Source: Macrolepiota albuminosa (taxonomy: Eukaryota > Basidiomycota > Agaricomycetes > Agaricales > Agaricaceae). Taken from it: a DNA stretch of 64,000 bases. The translations under genes were made by a program, and so were the position numbers. Where the stretch lies: contig JAMWFC010000116.1 in NCBI GenBank assembly GCA_027475525.1, positions 2,541,826-2,605,825 of the forward strand, in the 5' to 3' direction. Below, piece after piece: positions 24,173 to 35,285 of the stretch. Each line of letters begins with the position of its first letter. Position 1 is the first letter of the stretch. The notes under the pieces were generated by a model, which was given only the letters and a program-made list of their open reading frames with translations, had not been told where the DNA came from and searched no databases.

Positions 24173-25787
24173 ATGAGCAAGAAGAGGTCGGGTCATCCAG
24201 TTTATGTTTTGAAAAACCGACTCTGACTATGCCACAGTTCTAAACTAGATCTCTTGGTTCGTGTTCGGTACTCCAATCCTCTCCCACCGCCGCCATGTCC
24301 TCCAAAACTACTCGACATTCCAACAAACCCCATGCGCTACGCGCGACCCGAGTTTCTCGATGCTTTGGCTAACGAAACGCCACTACCCATGATTGTGGAT
24401 GCAGAATGCGGAATGCCTCTTGATCTTGGAAAGTTTGAGTGCCTATGGGAGGAAAACGGAGATGATTCTGGTTGGTCTATTGCTTAAAACAGTATTGTCA
24501 GACAGTTGATATATTTTGGACTGCAGAACTCAATCCTGACCCACAAAATTTACCACCTCTTGATCCCAAAGACGCTTTTCTCCTTGGTGACTCGACGCAA
24601 TCCTATGCAAACGGGTCTTCAGGTTCTACTCCATTAGCAAATGTCCCATGGCTACGAAAGACAGAGTACATCAGTCGAGAGAGTTCACAGAGATCTGGTG
24701 GACAGGAACAGTACGACACGTGCGGTTTTCTATCCACGGATCGCTAATGTTCTTCTAGAAAGCAAGCTCAGGCTACAGCAATTGACATATCCCGTGCAGC
24801 ACAACTCCGTGACATTGAAGCGTCGTTTGCTGCATGCAATGATAATTTCTCTCTCGAAGACTTGCGACATCCAAACAAACCAGGAGTTACTGCTGTCGAG
24901 TCCTATGAGATTCTTCCTGATGTAGATATCTGGTCCAATCAATACGATCTCTTCAGGTTCTCCGAACGGCCTGGAGATAAAGCTATTGGTGTACGTTGTC
25001 ACTCCTCCTACATGCGTCTCTAACATTCCTATAGGTGGAGGACCCACGGTTGGATTGTGCTATTCTCCGCCCCATGAAAACTGAACACGACTCATTCCTG
25101 GCATACTACCTCACCCAAGATGACGATTCAGCGCTCAGATTCAAGGAGACGCGGTTTGCACTTTCACCTTATGAAATCCCGGAAGAACAGGAGGTTAGTT
25201 TGGGTGGTTCAGTTCAACGCAGGCTAACTTCGATCCTTAGGAGACAATATATAACTTCGTACGAGACTATGAAACAGTCAAAGTTGAACAAGAAGTTCCA
25301 AATGAATTCCTGCTTGTCCTCGATGATATAACTTCGTACGAGACTATGAAACAGTCAAAGTTGAACAAGAAGTTCCAAATGAATTCCTGCTTGTCCTCGA
25401 TGATGGCGAACCTCCGGAATCTCTCCATGATCTTACAAATGGAGTGAACATAAAACATCACGAAGATCAAAAGGTGCCTATTACAAAAACATCGAACGAA
25501 AGATGACCCTCAAGAAAAAGCGAGCAACCGTAAGTCTTATCCTTGCTCCAAGCACTCATTAAAAGCAATTGTATCTTTAGATTTACGAAGAGTATGACGA
25601 CAAGTGGGAGGTTATTCGTCTGAAACATTCTGAAATGAGCAAAGAAGAGGAAGACGAACGAGAAGAGGCTTTGGCGGAGGTTGTAGACCCCATGTTCTTG
25701 ATGATAAGAGGTGACGTAGATGCGGACGGTGATATCGAAGTGGAAGATGGCACCATGAATGGTGGGTTGGACTTTGCAACATCATAG
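24173..25787 (+). CDS. PAF1: Paf1, subunit of the RNA polymerase II-associated PAF complex
   Basis: Nuclear transcription elongation factor subunit that links Pol II to histone modification. The first exon (ATG at 24173, MSKKRS) splices through a 57-bp intron to DLLVRVRYSNPLPPPPCPPK, the diagnostic Paf1 opening, followed by LLDIPTNPMRYARPEFLDAL. Further conserved blocks are EDPRLDCAILRPMKTEHDSF, the YNFVRDYETVKVEQEV region and GAYYKNIERKMTLKKKRATI. The C-terminal tail is acidic. The 77-bp duplication at 25249-25404 interrupts the gene. After collapsing it, the frame still slips once between about 25405 and 25475, probably a one-base error. The stop is at 25785-25787. Confidence 0.9.
25249..25404. 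repeat. Exact tandem duplication, period 77 bp (join D)
   Basis: Bases 25249-25327 match 25326-25404 exactly; the extra two matches are chance. It lies inside a PAF1 exon and creates a frameshift, because 77 is not a multiple of three. Collapsing it restores the frame locally. Confidence 0.97.
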
Positions 25788-26022
25788 ACAACCTCCCTCC
25801 ATATATATATCACCGCATCTATTGTATTTATGCTCATGCCTTTGTAAGCCTCTTTCGATAGACTGGCTTTGCAACTCATAGTCTGAGGCGATTGATTGTT
25901 GAGCAGGAATATACTCAGAATAAAATACAGCATGCTGTTCATAACGATGGTGGATTGATGGGTGACATATGAACATACAAATATGCGGCAGACGGTGAAA
26001 ATAAGGGAACATAGAGCATGCT

Positions 26023-26526
26023 CTATGCCTCTGTCAGCTCACGCAACCGACGTACAGTGCTACACAAGAACCATCAGAACAAGTCTCCCGTGGTCAGTGA
26101 GGAAACGCACCTGCGCACGGTGGCCGCAGCAGTCGTCGAAACAGTCCATGCACCTCCGGCGATGACTTTTCGGCATGAGTAACAGTTCCAGATCCCAACT
26201 GCTGTTCTCTTAACGGAATCCTGCGAACCGCCAGCCCTTCAGCACCTAGTTCATCTGGATCGAAGACCACAACGCACCTTGCCGCAGAACGTGCAGGTAT
26301 AACGGGCATGCTGGGAAATTTCCATCTTTTTGACCTGCTTACGCAGGGAGGCACCATAACGCTATACCAGCCAATGTCGGTCAGAGCGATTTTGGTTTTA
26401 AAAGATAATATGTATTTCGAGACTCACAGTACCGTACTTGCCCGTGATTCCGACCTTCTTTGTACGTTTCGTCTGCGAAAACCTTCAACACATGCATAGA
26501 AAATTCAAGACAAGAATTCTGACCAT
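26023..26526 (-). CDS. RPL43: 60S ribosomal protein eL43 (L37a)
   Basis: Zinc-ribbon protein of the large ribosomal subunit. Five exons (26524-26526, 26428-26472, 26278-26361, 26111-26220, 26023-26059) add up to 92 residues, the usual length. The protein begins [20 protein letters not shown] after a first exon that is only the ATG, a common arrangement in fungal ribosomal genes. The zinc ribbon is seen as CTFCGK and then CYSCRK. The C terminus is [11 protein letters not shown]. No defects. Confidence 0.95.
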
Positions 26527-27657
26527 CTTCAGGAGTGGTTTTGAGGATTTGGAGGTTTCGACAACTGATAATTTGGTCTATTGCGTGAGAACGTCTGTAG
26601 GGAGTTTGCCGGGTACTATACAGTACGGCAGCCACATCTACCACGTGGACGGCTGCGCTTGCCTCTATTTGTCCTGTAGACCACTGCATAGCATGTCCAA
26701 ATTAGATTATCAAAACGAATGAATGATTTGTTATTTAGCCGCCAGGAAGCTATGTACTCTTACAAGAGCTAAGAAGCGAGAGATTGTGTCTTGTACACTA
26801 AATGTCACGTAAGTAAGTCGTTCGAATGTAAGTATCGTCGTAACTCTGTTGTTTGATCTATGGATTGCCTTTTGAACGTGTCGGCTGACTTTTGTATTTC
26901 GTGTCTTCATTCTGGTTCGTAGACATCAACATATCCATACGTAGCCTCCGCGCATTATAACGAGCTTTAAAAACCATGGATTTCACTCTAGACTAAAACA
27001 CAAGTGTCCGTACGGGTGTTGCACTTCGTCCACAGTTGCCCGAGTAGATCTACGAAGTACTCGAGCAACTCTGATTACAGTCAAACTCTTCATAAAAACG
27101 TATCAACCACGCCATTTATAAACCGATGATGCTGGGCAGAAAAATTCATTCGTCAGTAACTTTCACGACCCTTGGTGGAAAAGCCTGCTTCATCTTTGTT
27201 CTTCCTTAAGGATGAAGTGAAAAATCAATCTTAGCTATCTCTGCTGTCCATCTTACCTCGGAAACCGGTTTAATAGTGTTCCCTTTTATCCAGGACATTG
27301 CGGAATGCCTTAGTCTTTGGCCTGGCTTGTCGCAAATACAGATATTAGTTGCCAAGAACGGTAGAATTCACATCAGGCCAAACCATTGTACAGCATTAGT
27401 GGGACAGTGGGTATTAGTCACCTGTTTCTCCATAAATTTTTGGTTCACCTTACTCTATGAGGAACTAAAGAGAAAGGTGGATCCCAAATTGGAACGTAAA
27501 ACGTAAAACAATATCAAAAAAACGACCATGAAGAGTGCAGGTCACTACAAACGATAGAGAAATGAAGGTATAGAGATCAGATACGAAATCAAGTTCCTAA
27601 GGCTAAAATTTGAAAACTGGGTATATGACTGGGATATAGTATCATCCATTGTTCAAT
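26527..27657. other. Intergenic region upstream of eL43
   Basis: About 1.1 kb between eL43 and the 3' end of the Sfh5-like gene, AT-rich. The ORF at 27276-27506 (plus) has no recognisable features. It probably contains the eL43 promoter and the Sfh5-like 3' UTR. Confidence 0.45.
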
Positions 27658-29184
27658 CTACCATCCATCAACTTTGCCACCATAGCGCTTAGGTAATTGT
27701 TCAGCATCAATGATTGGCAATAGCGCCTTCCCAAGTGCATGGTGGCCAGTCCCCACGACCGACATCTTGGCTAATGTTGCTGCAGGCAAAAGAGGCTTGA
27801 AGGCCCAGAAGATCCAGTTCATCAGAGTCGGCACATTGACAAAGAATTTCTTGTACTACAGAGCATAGTTTGCTTTTAGGTGGGAAAGTCATATTGGGAA
27901 ACATACCAGCAATTCTGGATAGTGACTTTGAAAGATATTAGTCGCCTCGCTAGCAGCTGCTTTGGACTTTGCGTCTCGGCTTGTCAAGCCCACACCAAAG
28001 TAATCTGATACAAAAAATCAGTCAGGGACATATAAAAACTTTTATTTGTACCATGGATTTGAACAGTCTGGTCAATTTCAGTAAAGTCCAAAAGGGCAAT
28101 GCTTTTCTCTTGGAGGGCAACTCGCCATCTATAGATATCCTATTAGCCAATAATGCGTACAACAGCGAGTTCACATGCCGGATGAATCTTTTTGTATCAC
28201 TGAAAACCTCTGCAAGGTTATTCCCTCCATAGATGTTGTACCTGTGGTTGATAAAAGGATGAACAGGTAGTGACATATTAGAAACTTACACAACTGGTCT
28301 TCCCTGGTGGTCGTGTCCAAATATACGTCCCACATTTCCAAACACATCTTCAGGGAATTCTTCCTTGAGGAGTGCATCGATATTTATAGACGTACGCCAT
28401 CTAAGGGTGGACACAAACATGTCACGAGCTTCGACAATGTTAAGGTTTCTATAAAACTGACATTAGGAAACAAGGCGCTGAGAAATCTTAAGCTCACCTT
28501 GGTCGCAGGAACTTCATGAGCACTACGCTGACCCTGGCATCCACTGCCGGGGCCCTAGGGTCAATATTTACACCCCAGAATGTGATAGCTTTCTCGCTAG
28601 CTTTCGGGTCGTCTGGGAATCCTTCTGAAAAAATCTCAGGGAGCTTTTCCTATATGATTTGTAAGTAGCTATCGACAAGTGCGTACCAGTGCGAACGCAC
28701 CCTAAATCCCTTCAAAGCAGCTTTTCCTATATGATTTGTAAGTAGCTATCGACAAGTGCGTACCAGTGCGAACGCACCCTAAATCCCTTCAAAGCTCCCA
28801 TTCTCGCTGGGTAAATTGTCGAGTCAAGATATTCTGTGGCTCTATAACTTCACCGTCTTTTGCATCTGTCGCTATCGGAGCAGGCGTACTAGTGTTCTTC
28901 ATAGCGTCCAAAGCAGCTGAGGGGGCAGAAGTAGCGGTTGGTTCAGGAGCCGGAGTTCCCTCAAAGACAGTTGCTGCTGGAGTGCACTTTGGAGGAATTT
29001 CAACAGTTGAAGACACCTCCGCAGGTTCTGGTGTTGCACCTAGCTCAGCTGGAGGTGCAGTCAAGGTCGAAGTTGGTTCTGGGAGGACCGCAATAGTAGA
29101 TGTAGTACTAGTAGTATGCTCAGTGATCAGTTCTGAGGTAAGAGCAGCATCTAATTTGCTGGAGGTAGGTGCGGTTTCGGCCAT
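27658..29184 (-). CDS. CRAL-TRIO (Sec14-like) phosphatidylinositol transfer protein, Sfh5-like
   Basis: Lipid-exchange protein expected at ER/plasma-membrane contacts. The N-terminal 130 residues are a Thr/Pro/Ala-rich leader (MAETAPTSSKLDAALTSELI). The CRAL-TRIO N domain follows (ITFWGVNIDPRAPAVDARVS, VVLMKFLR). The lipid-binding fold includes GRIFGHDHQGRPVVYNIYGG, ALLDFTEIDQTVQIH, FFVNVPTLMNWIFWAFKPLL and KMSVVGTGHHALGKALLP, then QLPKRYGGKVDGW at the stop (27658). The gene has many short introns. The 77-bp duplication at 28642-28795 breaks it. Even after collapse one base is missing right after the second copy, so the frame between the leader and the CRAL-TRIO part slips there. I read this as a sequence error. 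Confidence 0.85.
28642..28795. repeat. Exact tandem duplication, period 77 bp (join E)
   Basis: Bases 28642-28718 equal 28719-28795 exactly. It covers an exon end, intron and the next exon edge of the Sfh5-like gene. Collapsing it still leaves the frame one base short at 28795/28796. Confidence 0.97.
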
Positions 29185-29658
29185 TGTTAGCCTCGACTAG
29201 GGTGCGTGGTTGGCTCGTGAGTTTGTGACGGCGTGTCGTGATCTCAAAAGGTTCATCGTTATTTCATTTACGAAAAGTCAGAAAAGCTTCAAACCTACTT
29301 GAGACATTATGCATTGACGACTAACTAGATTCGGCTTAGCGTTGGCGTATATATAAGTTCAATTGAGCATTCATGTAAAGCCGTTTGTTCTTCGATGTCG
29401 ATTTTTCAAATGCTCAGTCTCAAAATATATAAAAGGCGTGCCAACGGTGATGGCAAAACGAGCCTATTTTTCGCCCTGTGCTTCTTACGAAAAAACTGGT
29501 GACGGCTCAACTGATCATTCGCACAGCTGATGACGGGCACCGAGATCAAGGATACAGGTTGCCGTGGTCACGTACTGGCTGTCACACATCCAATTCGTTC
29601 TCTCCGGATGTCCAGACATTGACTTCATCCTTACAAGCACCACGACTTCGATCCCGCT
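29185..29658. other. Divergent promoter region between Sfh5-like and transporter genes
   Basis: About 470 bp between two divergent starts. A TATATAAG sequence near 29349-29356 and ATATATAAAAG near 29425 could be TATA-like elements, though the assignment is only by eye. Confidence 0.4.
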
Positions 29659-31413
29659 ATGTTTGAAAAACACTCTACTCAGGCGTTTGATGCTCGCAAG
29701 GTCTACCCTTCAGACCCCATTCATCCAGGATGGGCCGTAGACACCCGCCTGGTTCCTCTCCTCGACGAAAAGGACGACAAATATTCCATCGCTTCCTATT
29801 CTGCCATTTGTTTCACTTCTTTAAAGGCCTTCATAGCTCGCCATCGCCAGACCAACCGGTCTTCTTCGATTTCGCCTAAGCCCCTCTTGTCTACCACACC
29901 TCAAGCCTCGTCCCCAGTCGTCTTCGCATTCCTATGCGTACTCTGGTATTCGATGTCCGCGCTGGCTTCTAACACCGGCAAGCCTCGTCCCCAGTCGTCT
30001 TCGCATTCCTATGCGTACTCTGGTATTCGATGTCCGCGCTGGCTTCTAACACCGGAAGGCTATCCTTACCCAATTCCGCTATCCTATCACCCTCACATTC
30101 ATCCAGTTTGGCTTCGTCGCCATCTATTGCCTTCTTTTCATGTCACCCCTAATACGCTTCTCCAAATTTCGAGCGCCAAGCCGGACCATCGTTCAGAACA
30201 CTCTCCCGATGGGTATGTTCCAGGTTGGAGGTCATATGTTTTCCAGCATCGCCATTTCGCGGATTCCAGTCAGTACTGTACACACAATTAAGGTGGGATA
30301 GCAATTAAGCTTTCATCCTGCTGCATCATTAAAACAAGCGTGTAGGCTCTTTCTCCCCTGTTTACTGTCGCAGCATATGCCCTCCTCTTTGGTGTCAGTT
30401 ACTCCACCAGAACCTATGTCTCTCTCCTGCCTTTAACAGTTGGCGTCATGTTGGCTTGTTCATTCGACATGTCGGCTTCGAACGCAATAGGACTGCTCTG
30501 TGCATTTGGTTCCGCCCTTGTCTTTGTAAGTTCAAACATTTTCTTCAAGAAGATCATGCCTACGAACGGAGGGGTTCTGACACAACCGGTTCATAAACTG
30601 GACAAACTGAACCTCCTACTGTATTCAGCGAGTATGGCTTTCATCATCATGGTCCCTCTATGGCTCTATCACGATTTCCCTCTCCTCTACGCCTCAACGA
30701 CAGACCCATCTCATGTGACCCATCCTAAAAGCGGCCACGAGACACCACATTCTGTTATGTACTATATCTTCATGAACGGCACTGTCAATTTCGCCCAGAA
30801 CATTATCGCTTTTGTCATCCTGTCTTCTACATCTCCCGTCACATATTCTATTGCCTCCCTCATCAAAAGGGTAGCTGTCATATGCATCGCCATCGTCTGG
30901 TTTAATCAACGAGTTCACCCCGTTCAAGGTTTTGGAATTATCCTAACTTTTACGGGCCTTTATCTGTACAACAATGCTAAATCGGATGTGGAGAAGGGAG
31001 AGACGAAGATGCGGAGGGTGGAGGCTGCTCGTGATATGATGTTGCCCACAACTAAGACGGATTTAATCTTAATGGCTGGAACAGACTACCCACCGGACTT
31101 TTTGACGGCGGAATCGAGCAGCACGGGTGTTGGTGGAACTGCCCATGGTCGACCGAGGAATGTCTCATCGGCAACATCACATACGTTCCATCATCCGAGC
31201 ACGATCTCGCCGCATTCTCATACGTACCCATTGCATCTCGCAACTCAACAATCCCGCGATACCCAGAGCGCACGAGGCCCATTTTCTTACCCGTCCCCGC
31301 CGTCATCAGTTGATTCGCCACCTTTGGAAACAGTGCTTCTGCCGGATACACAAATTCCATTGGATACCCACTGGACCAAGCGGACATATCAAATGGCAGC
31401 GGTAGCCTCGTAA
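29659..31413 (+). CDS. Triose-phosphate transporter family (DUF250/SLC35E-like) carrier, Sly41-like
   Basis: Multi-pass membrane carrier of the drug/metabolite superfamily, probably in Golgi or ER membranes. The N-terminal cytosolic part (MFEKHSTQAFDARKVYPSDP) precedes transmembrane segments such as VVFAFLCVLWYSMSALASNT. The signature VSTVHTIKALSPLFTVAAYA matches the TPT family. Later helices include GLLCAFGSALVFVSSNIFFK and GIILTFTGLYLYNNAKS. The C-terminal tail is Ser/His/Pro-rich. It carries two 77-bp duplications, one in the first membrane helix (29902-30055) and one at the stop codon and 3' UTR (31377-31530). One base is missing at 30055/30056. The substrate is unknown; Sly41 similarity is by family only. 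Confidence 0.85.
29902..30055. repeat. Exact tandem duplication, period 77 bp (join F)
   Basis: Bases 29902-29978 equal 29979-30055 exactly, within a transmembrane helix coding region. After collapse, the frame needs one more base at 30055/30056 to read NTGKAILTQFRYPITLT. Confidence 0.97.
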
Positions 31414-31530
31414 GACAATAACGATTGATATAAATTATCCTATGGACTTCGCACAAGCGGACATATCAAATGGCAGCGGTAGCCTCGTAAGACAATAACG
31501 ATTGATATAAATTATCCTATGGACTTCGCA
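31377..31530. repeat. Exact tandem duplication, period 77 bp (join G)
   Basis: Bases 31377-31453 equal 31454-31530 exactly. It covers the last codons, stop and start of the 3' UTR of the transporter gene, so the protein is unaffected. Confidence 0.97.
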
Positions 31531-32092
31531 TATTGACACTTATTCTCCTCATATCTTACAGGTTCCCTTTGCAATGATTTTCATAGAGTTCAATACCCTT
31601 CTTATTTATAGACAGGAAAACTGTCTAGATGTTTTTGTGTCTGTGTTGTCCCTTACACCACCATCCATTAGAGAACTACAAATTGCTGATGAGTGTAAAA
31701 TTACATATGGGGAAATCAATCACAAAAGTCAGATTGCTTGGTAATCGATAATTATAATATGCAACCTCAATGCCATCGTTGCGAGCTTTGCCGTTATTCG
31801 ACATTTGTTCTGGAGTTTGTTGTGCTTGCTCTGTGCTTTTGTCGGTGATAACCATGGCATCTGTCGCTGAGTACTCAAGAAAGAGCTCTCTTGTTCATAC
31901 GTCGATGCCGACAGAAATTTTTGTTTCAAGTACAAAGAACTTGAACGGTTCTTCTATTTCTGCACAAGACAGCATGAAAACAATCAACCTCCTTGGTCCT
32001 TACGAAGGGTGTGCTTACTATTTAAATGACTGCAACTGCAGCTCGAGTCTTTCTGGCTCGCCTCATCGGTTACGAAATAACCCGTACTTGAG
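31531..32092. other. Intergenic region and 5' region of the RBR gene
   Basis: About 560 bp between the transporter 3' UTR and the first supported ATG of the RBR ligase. An open frame at 31770-32138 on the plus strand overlaps that start in another frame. It shows no domain and may be 5' UTR or an unrecognised exon. Confidence 0.4.
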
Positions 32093-34638
32093 ATGGCCGG
32101 ATATCCCTGGAATTCCGGTCCTCAACAAGACGGGTTAGGTCATGACTTCGATGATCATCTCCTTGAGTTCAGCAGTGGATTCGATGATCACCTCCTTGAG
32201 TTCAGCGGTGGATTTCTACCTCGCCGATCAGCTGCCCGAATCGCGACGGCGAACTTTGCTCTCATAGCGTTAAGGCATCAGGAATATGACGGTGGCGAGC
32301 AATTGATTTCGCACATGTCAAGCGCATCGACAGTTGAGGTAAGTTATCTAAGGCCGTCATCTCTTGGCATCCAACATCTATTTTTACAGGAAGTCAAAGG
32401 GCTCTGTCATATCTGGCTATCACAGGATGACCTTTCGGTTCTTGATATTATTCGAATGCCCGGATTCGAGTCAAAGGGCTCTGTCATATCTGGCTATCAC
32501 AGGATGACCTTTCGGTTCTTGATATTATTCGAATGCCCGGATTCGAGAGTACATTACGCAAGTTCCGGGATCTCAAATCAAGAGAGCCGCTTCAAGTTCA
32601 TTTCATATGGTCGATCAATGGTTGCGGTAAATAGATGACGTTTTAGCTATGTACTGGGCTCAACTTTGATGTAGGGATATGGAATGTCTACCTAGGGCTT
32701 CAGTCGCTGTCTTAGACAATGGTTACAATATGGTGGCTTGCTTGAAGGTCCGAATTCCAGGTGGGCGCAAATATCTGGTTTACGATCCTCAGGCCACTGG
32801 TTCAGGTCCTACTAAGTATGCGATATCGACTTCGCCTACTGAAATTGCGAAATTCATGTCCCGCGCCATCACAAGCACCCCGACTGAAGGCGTGCATAGG
32901 CTTGATTATGCCTCATTCATCGAGATGAAGCTCATAGAAGAGGTGGACATTGACTTCCAGATCGCATTATCGCAGGCAGTGGAACTCAGTTTACAAGACA
33001 CAGGCAGGACGAATGCAAGTTCAGCGGGACCTTCTACTATCAGGCGTCCTCGAAGGTACCAGTCCGACCAAAGAATCAGTCTTCCTGACGTGATCCCTTC
33101 CGAACAAGAGCAACTGTCAGGCGTCCTCGAAGGTACCAGTCCGACCAAAGAATCAGTCTTCCTGACGTGATCCCTTCCGAACAAGAGCAACTGATAGGAT
33201 TACCGAACATTACATTGCAGAAGCACGTGGAGCTACTCGTCCGTCAGTGCCTAATGAGGACAATGCATTGGATGGCGTTGAGTCACCTGCAAACCTTCAG
33301 TGTGGCGTTTGCATGGAAGATCAGGCTGAGAACAGGATCATTCGGATTCCAGGATGTCGACATGGCTTTTGCAAAGATTGTGTTAAAGGAACAGTCCAAG
33401 CAGATATAGATTCGATCAATTTTCCAATCTTTTGTCCGGTCTGTAGAGCGGCTCGTGGCACAGCAAAGCAAGGCCGTGTGTATCTTGTAATTATTCCACT
33501 TGCTTATATTCTCAACCTCGTCCCGCAGAAATTGACGAAAGACTCGTACTTCGACTTGGGCTCAAGAAAGACTATATTGATCGCTTTAAAAGACTACAGA
33601 AGGCTGAAACTGGAGTTGAGGTAACGTGTCCCAGGGACGTCCCTTTTTTTGCTCTTACTCACAACCTGGGCGTTGACCACAAGCTTTTATAGATGCAACA
33701 AATCTGATTTTGTCGACCGTAAAGTTTATCGCTCAACAGATCGAATCGTCTGCCCTGCTGGCTGCGGATGGAAATGGTGCAAACGCTGTCAGCAACGTAT
33801 TAGATCGAGTGGCCCACCTCATTCTTGCGATGGAAGCTCAGAGCTGCAACTCCTTTCAGAAAGGAATGGATGGAAGAACTGCCCAGGTCTTTACTTTCCA
33901 GATGTGGATTTCATCATGAGTTAATGCTTTCCGTTATAGGCTGTAATACTCTCATCGAGAAGACCGAAGGTTGCAACCACATGACTGTAAGTCATTTACA
34001 ATGTCTTTCGTATTGGATGAGTATTGACTTAACTTTGACACTTCAGTGTAAAGCCCCGGCCTGCAACACGTACGTATTCACATCCAGATCCCTATACTTC
34101 ATTTCACTGAATGAACATGGCGATATACTTCGGAAACAGTCACTTCTGTTATGCCTGTGGAGGTGAAATTATCAGGTCAACGGATCCAGTGGGAGTGGCC
34201 GACGCTGTACAAGCTCACAATCAACGTTGTGTTGGGAGAACGCCTCAGAACCCAAACCTTGCAGGCCGAAATCAAATTATTAATCCGCCTGTTGCTGAAC
34301 CTCGACAACGCGATAACCGGCCATATGAAGGAAACCATAACACATACCCTGTGCCCCATCGTGTTCCTCGCGCATCTGTTGCGCACCATCGTGTTCCTCA
34401 AGGACATCCTGTATTTCCCACTGTACCTCATCCTGTCTTTTACCAGCCCCATGTACCTCGCCCTGTCTTTTACCAGCCCCATGTACCTCGCCCTGTCTTT
34501 TACCAGCCTCATGGACCTCACCTTATCTTTCATGGACCCTCTGTGCCTTACGGTGCTCCTTTTGTATACCCTCCACACGTCCATCGTCAACCGTGTCCGC
34601 ATCACCCACCGTGTCCGCATCACCCGAGACATTTTTGA
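32093..34638 (+). CDS. RBR (RING-IBR-RING) E3 ubiquitin ligase
   Basis: Takes ubiquitin from an E2 onto a catalytic Cys in RING2 and then to substrate. The N-terminal region (MAGYPWNSGPQQDGLGHDFD) leads to a basidiomycete-type domain ending VAVLDNGYNMVACLKVRIPG and GRKYLVYDP. RING1 reads CGVCMEDQAENRIIRIPGCR then HGFCKDCVKG and FCPVC. The IBR includes CPRCNKSDF, IVCPAGCGWKWCKRCQQRI and HSC. RING2 includes NCPGCNTLIEKTEGCNHMTC with the catalytic Cys region, then HFCYACGGEI. The tail is a Pro/His/Tyr repeat (PVFYQPHVPR about three times) ending HHPRHF. Two 77-bp duplications (32392-32547 and 33040-33193) break it, each with one missing base. The start codon is tentative. Confidence 0.85.
32147..32212 (+). 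repeat. Imperfect 33-bp internal duplication
   Basis: The sequence encoding FDDHLLEFSSG is followed directly by FDDHLLEFSGG with only a few base changes. It is in frame, because 33 is a multiple of three, and therefore looks like a real repeat in the RBR protein. Confidence 0.8.
32392..32547. repeat. Exact tandem duplication, period 77 bp (join H)
   Basis: Bases 32392-32470 match 32469-32547 exactly, with two chance extra matches. It is in an exon of the RBR gene. One base is also missing at 32547/32548; inserting one restores YITQVPGSQIKRAASSSF followed by WLRDMECLPRASVAVLDN. Confidence 0.97.
33040..33193. repeat. Exact tandem duplication, period 77 bp (join I)
   Basis: Bases 33040-33116 equal 33117-33193 exactly, in the RBR gene just before RING1. 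One base is needed after 33193 to continue into RITEHYIAEARGATRPSVPN. Confidence 0.97.
34436..34515 (+). repeat. 30-bp in-frame repeats coding PVFYQPHVPR
   Basis: The 30-bp unit beginning CTGTCTTTTACCAGCCCCAT repeats exactly once and then partially again with changes. It encodes the Pro/His/Tyr-rich tail of the RBR ligase. In-frame and diverging copies show it is a true protein repeat. Confidence 0.85.
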
Positions 34639-35285
34639 CTTTTGACAACGGACCTATGCTCTATGTCCTCTATCACATGTCTGTCACTCATGCTTTTCAG
34701 CTCTACAAACCTATGCCCTTTTGATTACTTTTTGTCATATCTATGCTATCCATGACTCTTCCTTATGCTTCTCAGCTCTTACAATACCTATGTCCTTTTT
34801 TCCTTTTTGTCATATGTCATTATGCTCTCCATGTCTTCGACTCCATACCTATGTTGTCTGCTCTTTTGTCGTCTGTCGTTGTATGAATCAATAAACCGAA
34901 ATCTTGTGATTTCTGCCAAGCACTGCAAGTAGTCTTTGGGTTATCAATGACTAACTTGAAACTGTTACTATGGTCCTTGAAACTCAACACCTGGACATGA
35001 AGCTACTGCAATCTTCGCTAAAAGCCCATGATCAATCATTTCCTAACTCAACTCACCAAGTTCTTACCCTGCGGCAACCGAAGAATAAGTCTGAATAACT
35101 CTATTGACAATCAATTGGACCCAGATGGATAACGCTTAGAACAAACAAGTGATGTATTGAGCGTGATCAGGTCAAGTCACGAGTCACTAAATTTCTCACG
35201 TGTCTGTTGCGGCAGTGAAGCAAAAGTCTTTCGTCAACGGGCCCACCGACATCCTCAAGATCCCTCAAGCACTTTTCTCCGCACT
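34639..35285. other. Intergenic region, T-rich, with an imperfect 75-bp repeat
   Basis: Pyrimidine-rich sequence following the RBR stop. Two diverged units starting near 34690 and 34765 share ATGCTTxTCAGCTCTxACAA and TTTTTGTCATAT. The region just before 35286 is a pyrimidine-rich stretch typical of ribosomal protein gene start sites. Confidence 0.55.

Noticed and set aside
31770..32138. 122-codon plus-strand ORF before the RBR gene as a separate gene
   Set aside because: It overlaps the RBR start in another frame, has no recognisable domain and is most easily explained as 5' UTR sequence or chance.
34690..34840. The 75-bp T-rich repeat near 34.7 kb as another member of the 77-bp set
   Set aside because: The copies differ by many bases and the period is about 75, so it is a separate, diverged repeat.
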